NCBI RefSeq assembly: GCF_012913485.1
Contig: NZ_CP051774.1
Coordinates: 1,922,001 to 1,986,000, forward strand
Reading direction: 5' to 3'
From: Luteolibacter luteus
GTDB taxonomy: Bacteria > Verrucomicrobiota > Verrucomicrobiia > Verrucomicrobiales > Akkermansiaceae
Length of the DNA stretch: 64,000 bases
This document shows, piece after piece, positions 57,225 to 64,000 of the stretch; positions within the stretch are counted from its first letter, which is position 1, and every line of letters starts with the position of its first letter. Under the pieces are notes generated by a model, which saw only the letters and a program-made list of their open reading frames with translations, did no database searches and was not told where the DNA came from. Position numbers and translations under genes: made by a program.

Positions 57225-58421
57225 TCAAACCGGCAGTCCGCGGCAGCCTGCAAGAGCGGTCTCCCGCGCCCACCGATCCGCTTCTATCACCGCTTCCAGG
57301 GAATTTGCGGGGGCGACCTGATGACGATGCATCGCCTCGCCAACAATCCGCCAGATGTCAGGGAACCGGATGCTGCCGGCGATGAAAGCGTCCACGGCAA
57401 CTTCATTCGCCGCGTTGAAAACCGCGGGCAGCGTTCCCCCCATCAGGCCTGCGTCCCGGGCCAATTTCAGCGCCGGGAAATCCGCCTGGCGGGGCTCCTC
57501 GAAATCAAGGCGTGCCAGCTTCCCGAAATCGAGCGGCTGCAGGCCACCCGCAACCCGATCCGGCCAAGTCAGCGCGTATTGGATCGGGAAACACATGTCG
57601 GTCTTGCTCATCTGGGCGAGCACCGAGCCATCGATGAACTCGACCATGGAGTGGACGATGCTCTGGGGATGGACGACCACGTCAATGCGCTCCATGCCGA
57701 TGCCAAAGAGCCAGCGGGCCTCGATCATCTCCAAGCCCTTGTTAAAGAGCGTCGCGGAATCGATGGTGATCTTCCGGCCCATGTCCCAGGTCGGATGCTT
57801 GAGCGCCTGCTCCAGCGTGACGTCCGCGAGCATCTCTGCAGGCAGGGTCCGGAAGGGCCCACCCGATGCAGTGAGGATCAGCCGGGAAACCTCCTTTTCG
57901 CCACCGCGATGGCCATCGAGGCACTGGAAAATCGCATTGTGCTCACTGTCCACGGGCAGGAGCTTCACTCCGCGTTTTTCAGCGGCGGCGGTGACGACTT
58001 CGCCCGCCATCACGAAGATTTCCTTCGAGGCGACGGCGAGATCCTTTCCCGCTTCGATCGCAGCCAGCGCGGGGTGAAGGCCGGCGGTGCCGACGATGGC
58101 GATGAGCACCATGTCCGCTTCCTCAAGGGTGGCGAGCTCCACGAGCCCCTCGGGTCCGGCGAAGATGGTCACACCGGGGGGCAGCAGGGCGCGCAGTTCC
58201 TCCACGCGAGAGGCATCGTGAAGTGCCACTTTCGTCACACCGGTTTCGCGGGCCTGCGCGGCCAGCGCCTCCACGCTGCCATTCGCGGCCAAGCCGACCA
58301 GTTCGATCCGCTCCGGGAGCAGGCGCGCCACTTCGAGCGTGGACTTGCCAATCGAACCCGTGGATCCCAGCAGGACCACCCTCTTGCGCTGCGGGGCGCA
58401 CTTCACGCCGACATCATCCAT
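57225..58421 (-). CDS. dxr: 1-deoxy-D-xylulose 5-phosphate reductoisomerase
   Basis: The 398-residue enzyme carries the NADPH-binding VVLLGSTGSIGKSTLEV near the start, ASKEIFVMAGEVV (the K-E motif), LLPVDSEHNAIFQCL (acidic metal site), TASGGPFR, HPTWDMGRKITIDSATLFNKGLE and IDVVVHPQSIVHSMVEF. All are standard Dxr signatures. It makes 2-C-methyl-D-erythritol 4-phosphate in the MEP isoprenoid pathway. The length is normal. It overlaps the upstream cdsA by 19 bases, the common cdsA-dxr pairing. Confidence 0.97.
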   Translation of the reverse strand: MDDVGVKCAPQRKRVVLLGSTGSIGKSTLEVARLLPERIELVGLAANGSVEALAAQARETGVTKVALHDASRVEELRALLPPGVTIFAGPEGLVELATLEEADMVLIAIVGTAGLHPALAAIEAGKDLAVASKEIFVMAGEVVTAAAEKRGVKLLPVDSEHNAIFQCLDGHRGGEKEVSRLILTASGGPFRTLPAEMLADVTLEQALKHPTWDMGRKITIDSATLFNKGLEMIEARWLFGIGMERIDVVVHPQSIVHSMVEFIDGSVLAQMSKTDMCFPIQYALTWPDRVAGGLQPLDFGKLARLDFEEPRQADFPALKLARDAGLMGGTLPAVFNAANEVAVDAFIAGSIRFPDIWRIVGEAMHRHQVAPANSLEAVIEADRWARETALAGCRGLPV

Positions 58422-59383
58422 TTGAGATAGAAGTAGAGAACGGGAGCGGTGAAGCAGAGACTATCGATCAGATCGAGCGCACCGCCGATACCCGGCAGCA
58501 TCTGACCGGAGTCCTTCACGTTCAGGCTGCGCTTCACCACGCTTTCCGCCAGATCGCCGACGACCGCCAGCAGGCAGAGCACGATGCTGAGGCCGATGAC
58601 ATGGGGCCAGCCACCCAGCACATGGAGGCCGGTAGCGAAGGAAGGCATGTCCTCCCGGAAGCAAGCGTAAAGGCCGCATCCGGCGAGTAGCGCGAAGAAG
58701 ATCGCGCCACCGAAGCCCTGCCAGGTTTTCCCCGGGCTCACGTGCGGGATCATCTTATGCTTCCCGATCATGGAGCCGACGATATAGGCACCCATGTCGG
58801 TGAATTTCGTCACCGCAATCATCCACAGCAGGACCATGGCGCCGGGGACTTGACCGGGGCCAGGAACGAGGAAAACGAGGCGTGCGGAGAAATTGAAGAG
58901 GAAGGCGAGATAGACGAAGCCAAGGAGATTGCTGGCCACGGCCTGAAGCGCCTCGAGCCCCCGGATCGGGAAGCGCAGCTGCAGGAAGAAAGCGCCCGCA
59001 ATAGCCGCAAAAATGGCAGGCCCATCGAACCAATCGGGAAGATCTGCAAGGCGCTTCGCGCTCAGTGTGACGGCCCCGCCCTCCGGCTGCAGTTCGCCGA
59101 TTTCACTGCCTCCCGGTGCCCCCAGCAAGAGCCAGTAGAGAACACCCGAATACACCACCGCCAGCAGCATGCCGTAGCGCGGGAAGCACTTCACCCCGCC
59201 TGCCTTCAGCATCTGGAAATACTCGCGGGTGGAGATCAGGGTCAGCACGCCGATCAGCCCGACGTAGGCCCATGCCTGGCGGCTGTAGAGTCCAGCCGCC
59301 ACCACCGCCCACAGCCCGAGCGTGCTGGCGCTGCGGCGCAGGAAAGTCGCTCGTTTAGAATTGTCGGGCACGGGGTTCGGCAT
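58403..59383 (-). CDS. cdsA: Phosphatidate cytidylyltransferase (CDP-diglyceride synthase)
   Basis: The ATG at 59383 (MPNPVPDNSKRATF) gives 326 residues; a GTG nine codons earlier is possible. The membrane protein has about seven or eight hydrophobic segments. The CdsA signature near the C-terminus is SVVKRSLNVKDSGQMLPGIGGALDLIDS, visible as KRSLNVKDSGQMLPGIGG then the D-x-x-D pair. The catalytic region further upstream contains FTDMGAYIVGSMIGKHK and SPGKTWQGFGG. It makes CDP-diacylglycerol for phospholipid synthesis. It is translationally linked to dxr. Confidence 0.94.
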   Translation of the reverse strand: MPNPVPDNSKRATFLRRSASTLGLWAVVAAGLYSRQAWAYVGLIGVLTLISTREYFQMLKAGGVKCFPRYGMLLAVVYSGVLYWLLLGAPGGSEIGELQPEGGAVTLSAKRLADLPDWFDGPAIFAAIAGAFFLQLRFPIRGLEALQAVASNLLGFVYLAFLFNFSARLVFLVPGPGQVPGAMVLLWMIAVTKFTDMGAYIVGSMIGKHKMIPHVSPGKTWQGFGGAIFFALLAGCGLYACFREDMPSFATGLHVLGGWPHVIGLSIVLCLLAVVGDLAESVVKRSLNVKDSGQMLPGIGGALDLIDSLCFTAPVLYFYLKWMMSA

Positions 59384-59528
59384 CCGCGCGAATCCAAGAC
59401 GGCGAAGCACCGGGAGGCAATTTCATTCGGCGCGCGCAACCTTGGCAAAAAGACCGGGTTTTCCCCTGCAACTACGGACTGGCCATCCGTCGGAACACTC
59501 AATCAACAACTCAACTGTAACCGATCAG

Positions 59529-60026
59529 ATGAAAACCAAGACCATTTGGACCACCATCGCCCTTCTGGCAGCCAGCAGCGTCGCCGGATTCGCCCAAGAC
59601 GAAAAGAAGCCGGACGAAGGCCAGCGTGAGCGCCGTGGCGGACGCGGCCAAGTGTCCCCGGCCGTGCTCAAGGAGTTCGACAAGGACGGCGACGGCAAGC
59701 TCAACGAGGAAGAGCGCACCGCGGCCCGCGAAGCCGCCCAGAAGAAAATCCTGGAGAAGTACGACAAGGACAAGGACGGCAAGCTGAGCGACGAAGAACG
59801 CAAGGCCATGCGCGAAGACTTCGAGGCCAAGCGCAAGGCTCTCCTTGAAAAGTACGACAAGGACAAGGACGGCCGCCTGAACAACGAAGAGCGCAAGGCC
59901 GCTGTCGACGCGGGCGAAGAGCTTCCCGCATGGGGCGGCCCTGGAGGCCCCGGCGGACGTGGACCCCGCGGCGAGCGTGGCGGAAACGGTGGCAACGCCG
60001 ACAAGACCGACAAGCCGGGTCAATAA
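59529..60026 (+). CDS. Exported EF-hand calcium-binding protein
   Basis: The ATG at 59529 (MKTKTIWTTIALLAASSVAGFAQ) gives 165 residues with a signal peptide. Three EF-hand loops follow: DKDGDGKLNEEE, DKDKDGKLSDEE and DKDKDGRLNNEE, each with the D-x-D-x-D-G pattern and a final glutamate, separated by charged helices. The tail is glycine/proline-rich (GGPGGPGGRGPRGER). Such small calvin-like proteins are widespread in Planctomycetota and Verrucomicrobiota; calcium binding outside the cytoplasm is likely but the purpose is unknown. It is followed by a good intrinsic terminator. Confidence 0.88.
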   Translation: MKTKTIWTTIALLAASSVAGFAQDEKKPDEGQRERRGGRGQVSPAVLKEFDKDGDGKLNEEERTAAREAAQKKILEKYDKDKDGKLSDEERKAMREDFEAKRKALLEKYDKDKDGRLNNEERKAAVDAGEELPAWGGPGGPGGRGPRGERGGNGGNADKTDKPGQ

Positions 60027-60060
60027 GTCCTAGCCTTTCCCAAGGAACCCATACCGGAAC

Positions 60061-60089
60061 CCCGGAGTGCGGCAACGCCTCCGGGTTTT
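60061..60089 (+). terminator. Intrinsic terminator after the EF-hand gene
   Basis: CCCGGAG/CTCCGGG (60061-60067 and 60079-60085) with an 11-base loop is followed by TTTT. It lies between convergent genes. Confidence 0.8.
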
Positions 60090-60123
60090 CGCGTTTCTGG
60101 AGCCAAGAACCGGAGGTCGGAGC

Positions 60124-61824
60124 TCAGAGGTCGAGTTCTACGGACTTGAGCGCGATGTAGAGCGAATTCGAGCGCTCCAAGCGGGGCTGGAGGGCAGCCT
60201 TGGCCGCAGCGAGCTGGCGGCGGACCTCGATGAGGCTGCTGGAGTAGTCGCGGAAGAGGAAACGGATGCCTTCCCCATGGTCGGCCTTCAGGCCGTCCGC
60301 AAAGGTGGCACCGCCAGCCAGCAATCGCTCCCGGTAGGCAGCAGCAATGCGGGCAGCTGTGACCCAGGCAATGACTGCGGCGAGGCCGAAAACCGCCACG
60401 GACACGGCCAGCAGGGTCAGTGCCATCTGCTGATTCCCGAGCGTCCCGCAAGCGCCGGCCCCGATGACAAGCATGAGGCCGATGCCGGTAAATCCTTTCA
60501 GCGAGGCATTCCTCCGGCGCATGAAGGGATCCAAGACCCCGCGAACCCGCAGACCCGCAAGCGCTTGTGGCACCGCCTTCTCCAGACGGGCGACGAAACG
60601 CGCGGTGACCTTTTCCCGCTCCGGTCCCGCGACGGTGCAGGGACCTGGCTCGAGACCCATGCGCTCGACCACCCGCGGCCGGACGGTGTCCCAGTGCTTC
60701 GAGCATGCATCGATCAGGCGGGCGGCATCGTCCTTCGCAAAGCCGGTGGCCACCTCCTGCATCCGGGAGGCAAAGGTGGTCTCAATCTCCGCCGCGGTAC
60801 CATCCCCCGTGAAAAGGCGGGCCAGTGAACGCCACCAGCCGAGCCGCTTCTTCAGCGAACGGACAATGCGATCCACCTCTCCGCGATAACGCTCCAAGGC
60901 GGCACCAAGCGCCTCCGGGGCGGCTTCGAGGGAGGAATCCCGGAGGGCTTCCATCTCGCGCTCAATATTGGAAAGGAACCAGCCGTCGTCCTCCATGCCG
61001 CGGCGCTGAACATCAAAGAGCGAGTCCAGGCGGCGGATCTTCCGCGCGGCATGGTGGTAGGCATCGTGCAGGACCTGGCGGCGGTCCATGGAATCGCAAA
61101 TGCGCTCCGAGATGAAGTGCTCGAAATCAGAGAAACGGCTGAGGGTCCACGCTTCGCCGTTCACCGGCTCGGATCGTTTCGCTTCCAAGGCGTATTTCGC
61201 GGAGAGCGGGAAGATCGGCAGCACTTGGCCGAGCCGTTTCATCGAAAGATCCCGCATGTGCCCGAGGATGATCGGGATATCCTGCGCCTGCTTCAGATCG
61301 ATGCGCTGGACCACGAGGGCGGTGCGGGACAAAGCCTCCGGGGAGAGCCGGGAAACCGCATCCCAAGTGGCGGCGGTCCATGGATTTTCCGCAGTGAAGA
61401 CCACCAGCACCAGATCGGCATGCTCCAAGAAGGGATCTGCGACCTCGGCATGGCCACCGACCTTCGAATTCGTGCCGGGAGTATCCAGCAGCTCGAAATT
61501 TCGCAGGTAGTCGATGTCGCGGCGGCACTCGATCAGGAGATCGCTGGCCGGTCGGTCGGCATTTTCACCATAGCGGTAAAGCCGGACTTCCGTGGTAAGC
61601 GGGACGGGGCCGGAGGGGCAGAGTGCCTCTCCCACGAGACCATTCAACAATGAGGATTTCCCGGAATTCACCTCGCCGACGGCGGCGATGAGAATAGGAC
61701 GGGAAAGAACCGGAACGGGATGTTCCGGTTCTTCTTCCAAGGCGACCTCGCCCGCGAGATCGCCAATCCAAGTCAGCAATTCCGACAGGCGGTCCCTGAC
61801 CGCAAAATAGCGCTCGCCGGGCAT
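60124..61824 (-). CDS. Bacterial dynamin-like GTPase with C-terminal membrane hairpin
   Basis: The 566-residue protein has a dynamin-type G domain: GEVNSGKSS (P-loop, 50-58), a PLTTEV switch threonine, DTPGTNS (114-120), and VVQRIDL in place of the usual T/NKxD. The middle is helical (VLHDAYHHAARKIRRLDSLF, then REMEALRDSSLEAA). Two hydrophobic segments at about 450-500 (GIGLMLVIGAGACGTLG and ALTLLAVSVAVFGLAAVIAW) would form a membrane hairpin, followed by a final coiled helix. This is the layout of bacterial dynamin-like proteins, which remodel or protect the membrane. No second dynamin gene is adjacent, unlike many paired systems. Confidence 0.82.
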   Translation of the reverse strand: MPGERYFAVRDRLSELLTWIGDLAGEVALEEEPEHPVPVLSRPILIAAVGEVNSGKSSLLNGLVGEALCPSGPVPLTTEVRLYRYGENADRPASDLLIECRRDIDYLRNFELLDTPGTNSKVGGHAEVADPFLEHADLVLVVFTAENPWTAATWDAVSRLSPEALSRTALVVQRIDLKQAQDIPIILGHMRDLSMKRLGQVLPIFPLSAKYALEAKRSEPVNGEAWTLSRFSDFEHFISERICDSMDRRQVLHDAYHHAARKIRRLDSLFDVQRRGMEDDGWFLSNIEREMEALRDSSLEAAPEALGAALERYRGEVDRIVRSLKKRLGWWRSLARLFTGDGTAAEIETTFASRMQEVATGFAKDDAARLIDACSKHWDTVRPRVVERMGLEPGPCTVAGPEREKVTARFVARLEKAVPQALAGLRVRGVLDPFMRRRNASLKGFTGIGLMLVIGAGACGTLGNQQMALTLLAVSVAVFGLAAVIAWVTAARIAAAYRERLLAGGATFADGLKADHGEGIRFLFRDYSSSLIEVRRQLAAAKAALQPRLERSNSLYIALKSVELDL

Positions 61825-61849
61825 CGTGACTCCTCAGCCGCCCGACTTC

Positions 61850-62782
61850 TCATTGACCCGCCGCGATCGGACCGGCCGGAGCCGGTGGAGCGGCCATGGC
61901 CAGCAACTGGGACACGGTCACGAACTTGTAGCCCTTGCGCAGCAGCCCATCGAGGGTCGCCGGCATGGCATCCACGGTGCCGCCGTGGAGGTCGTGTGCC
62001 AGGATGATGGCTCCCGGCGTGGTCTGGCTATTGATGCGGGAAGTGATGACCGAGGCACCCGGGCGCTTCCAATCGAGCGGATCGACGGACCAGAGGATGG
62101 TCGGGTAGCGCAGCTCGGAGTGGACCAGCTCGCGCTGGCGCTGGAGCAGCGCGCCGTATGGCGGGCGCATGGTGCGGGGCTGGACGCCGGCGGCACGGGC
62201 CACGGCATCGCGGCACTTGGTAAGTTCCTCACGCAGCGCGGAGTCGCTGAGCTTGCTCAGGATGGGGTGCGTGTAGCTGTGGTTGCCGATTTCGTGGCCT
62301 TCCGAAACGGTGCGGCGCAGCACGTTCGGGTAGAGATCCACATTCCGGCCGATCACGTAAAAGGTCGCCTTGATGTTGCGCTCGCGGAGCATGTCCAGCA
62401 GGCGCGGCGTATTCTTCGGGTGCGGGCCGTCGTCGAAGGTCATCGCCACATAGGGCTGGCTGACGGCGACGCGGGAGAAAGTGATGCCACCGCTGCCGCC
62501 GGAGGCGGGCAGGTTCATGTCCGGATTCCGCGGAACCGGACCCTGCACCTTCGGGGTGCGGTACTCACGGTTCGGAGCGGTGCGGGCCGGAGCGGCCGTG
62601 GGGTCCTGCGCGGCGGCTTGGGGACCCGGCTGCGGCTTTTCGGAGGAGGCCATGGAGCAGCTGCTACCAAGGGCAGCACTGATCACCATGAAGGTGCGGC
62701 GCGAGAGCTTCGGCATGCCGGATTCGCCGTCTTGAGCGTTATTGAAAATCTTGTAGCCGAGGGTCTCGATCGGATTCTTCAT
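61850..62782 (-). CDS. Polysaccharide deacetylase (carbohydrate esterase 4), exported
   Basis: The 310-residue product carries an N-terminal region with a twin-arginine-like or lipoprotein-like export signal (SRRTFMVISAALGSSCSM, residues about 27-44). The start is uncertain: the first ATG at 62782 is used, and an ATG at 62716 would also include the signal. The NodB domain (about 105-300) has AMTFDDGPHP (catalytic Asp-Asp), GHEIGNHSYTHP (metal-binding histidines), RPPYG, WSVDPLDW and ILAHDLHGG. It removes N- or O-acetyl groups from cell-wall or extracellular polysaccharide. It follows the dynamin gene's start side with a 25-base gap on the same strand. Confidence 0.9.
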   Translation of the reverse strand: MKNPIETLGYKIFNNAQDGESGMPKLSRRTFMVISAALGSSCSMASSEKPQPGPQAAAQDPTAAPARTAPNREYRTPKVQGPVPRNPDMNLPASGGSGGITFSRVAVSQPYVAMTFDDGPHPKNTPRLLDMLRERNIKATFYVIGRNVDLYPNVLRRTVSEGHEIGNHSYTHPILSKLSDSALREELTKCRDAVARAAGVQPRTMRPPYGALLQRQRELVHSELRYPTILWSVDPLDWKRPGASVITSRINSQTTPGAIILAHDLHGGTVDAMPATLDGLLRKGYKFVTVSQLLAMAAPPAPAGPIAAGQ

Positions 62783-62871
62783 GGAGGAATTGGCGACTTT
62801 TGGGGCTGGGAAATTTCGGGCAGCTTACCGGAGGAGGAGGCGATGTCACGCCTGCATTTCCAACAGCTTGA

Positions 62872-63732
62872 TCACAAGAAACGCCTAAGGATCGGGGCCA
62901 ATTTGCCCACCGTTTCAACCGGCCAGAGCGGCTGCGGCGTCATGATGGCACCATCCAGGGAACGATGCTCCGGCCACTCGGGATTCTGCGGAATCAAGGG
63001 GATCGCACGGGAGATGATCCGCTTGGCCGCGGATACGTTTGCATGAAGATGGGCGATGACGGCCTCCGCGGTGACGGGCTCCTCCTCGACCTTCCAGCAA
63101 TCGTAGTCGGTAATCATCGCAAGGGTGGCTAGGGCAATCTCCGATTCCCGGGCGAGCTTGGCCTCGGGCAGATTGGTCATGCCGATCACGTCGAAGCCGA
63201 GCTTGCGATTCGTCTCGCTTTCCGCCCGGGTAGAGAAAGCGGGGCCATCCATATTCACATAGGTGCCGCCGAAGTGAACCCGCGCTCCTTCTCCCTCGGC
63301 CGCGGAGTGAAGGATCTTCCGCATGCCCTGGCTGACAGGATCCGCGAAGGCGACGTGGGCGACGATACCATTTCCGAAGAAGGTGTGCTGCTCGCGTCGG
63401 CTGGTGCGGTCGAAATACTGGTCCGGCAGGACGATATCACGCGGGTGATACTCCTCTTTCAGGCTGCCCACCGCGGTGACGCAGATGAGGAAGCGGACGT
63501 CGAGCGAGCGGAGAGCCCAGAGATTGGCGCGATGATTGATTTCGGTCGGGAGCAAACGGTGGCCGCGTCCGTGACGAGGGAGGAACCAGACCTGGCGGCC
63601 GGCCAAGGTGCCACCGACCAAGGCATCCGAAGGCGCACCAAAGGGTGTCTCGATCACGCGCTCCTCCGCTTTCTCGAATCCCTCGATCTCATAAAGACCG
63701 CTCCCGCCGATGATGCCGATTGCCGCTGCCAT
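62872..63732 (-). CDS. mtnP: S-methyl-5'-thioadenosine phosphorylase
   Basis: The 286-residue enzyme begins IGIIGGSGLYEIEGF and has FLPRHGRGHRLLPTEINHRANLWAL (phosphate-binding Arg-His motif), LICVTAVGSLKEEYHPRDIVLPDQYFDRT, GTYVNMDGPAFSTRAESETNR and IGMTNLPEAKLARESEIALATLAMITDYDCW. These are the signatures of MtnP in the purine nucleoside phosphorylase family 2. It splits methylthioadenosine, a by-product of polyamine synthesis, into adenine and 5-methylthioribose 1-phosphate for methionine salvage. The length is normal. It has no neighbouring salvage genes in the window. Confidence 0.95.
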   Translation of the reverse strand: MAAAIGIIGGSGLYEIEGFEKAEERVIETPFGAPSDALVGGTLAGRQVWFLPRHGRGHRLLPTEINHRANLWALRSLDVRFLICVTAVGSLKEEYHPRDIVLPDQYFDRTSRREQHTFFGNGIVAHVAFADPVSQGMRKILHSAAEGEGARVHFGGTYVNMDGPAFSTRAESETNRKLGFDVIGMTNLPEAKLARESEIALATLAMITDYDCWKVEEEPVTAEAVIAHLHANVSAAKRIISRAIPLIPQNPEWPEHRSLDGAIMTPQPLWPVETVGKLAPILRRFL

Positions 63733-63851
63733 GGTCAGGGGTCTAGCACGCCGGAGCTTTCCAGCAAGATTTCCGGCCCCGGCTTCATTGCCAATTCATG
63801 ATTCCGTGGGAGACGGATGGGCCGGGTCGTGCCATGGTAACGTGAATTCCG

Positions 63852-64000
63852 ATGTCTTTTCGCCCTACTCCTCCGTTGATCCTGTTAGTTCTCGCGCTTT
63901 GCGCTTGCCGGGGAGAGGACGACAAGAAGCAGGATAAGGCCGTGCCCGGAACCCCGCGATCAGAATACCGCAACCTGCCGGGCCCCGCTCGCGCCAAGGC
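63852..64000 (+). CDS. Lipoprotein, N-terminal part only
   Basis: The frame opens with ATG 63852 and runs off the right edge after 49 codons. It starts with a lipoprotein signal (MSFRPTPPLILLVLALCAC) whose LCAC box places the lipidated cysteine at residue 19, followed by a polar linker (EDDKKQDKAVPGTPRSEY). The mature domain is outside the window. It is divergent from mtnP. Confidence 0.6.
   Translation, partial: MSFRPTPPLILLVLALCACRGEDDKKQDKAVPGTPRSEYRNLPGPARAK

Overview
The window reads as chromosome of a Verrucomicrobiota bacterium, most likely a Luteolibacter-like member of Verrucomicrobiaceae. This placement is inferred from gene content: a PEP-CTERM protein with autotransporter-type beta repeats, XylR-like LacI/AraC hybrid regulators, a DUF5107-TPR protein, DUF1080-like lipoproteins, RCC1 repeats, and high-GC codon usage with many long antisense shadow frames. 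No 16S gene is present to confirm it.

Left part (1-14475): a partial alpha/beta hydrolase lipoprotein; a regulator cluster (FixJ-type response regulator, a solo AraC-type DNA-binding module and a divergent XylR-like regulator); a cyclic-nucleotide-binding/thioredoxin-reductase fusion; and an apparent alpha-galactoside utilisation operon (MFS sugar porter, DUF5107-TPR protein, exported GH36 alpha-galactosidase, mutarotase-like epimerase) with a divergent AraC regulator.

Accessory region (about 14500-41700): a polymorphic-toxin locus built round a Sec-exported 2035-residue Rhs protein on the minus strand, followed by an overlapping lipoprotein (candidate immunity), a transposase remnant with a perfect 41-bp inverted repeat, a further exported protein, and a displaced copy of the Rhs core joined to another lipoprotein gene. 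Upstream lie an exported GH35 beta-galactosidase and an RCC1-repeat protein. Then comes a complete type I-C CRISPR-Cas system: a 53-repeat array (29462-32872), its leader, and cas2-cas1-cas4-cas7-cas8c-cas5-cas3 on the minus strand. A broken DUF488 gene and a tRNA-Lys(TTT) gene end this stretch.

Right part (41764-64000): mostly housekeeping. It holds a HAD hydrolase, a DUF1080-like lipoprotein, nusA-infB-rbfA, a PEP-CTERM surface protein, an exported trypsin-like protease operon leading into an isochorismate-synthase-like gene, an AIM24-family protein, an ABC exporter, dxr and cdsA (isoprenoid and phospholipid precursors), an EF-hand protein, a dynamin-like GTPase, a polysaccharide deacetylase, MTA phosphorylase and the start of a lipoprotein gene.

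The most interesting items are the Rhs locus, whose candidate immunity proteins all carry export signals and whose toxin tip shows a possible Cys-His-Asp triad, and a 39-bp intergenic hairpin element present twice with a compensating base-pair change in its outer stem.
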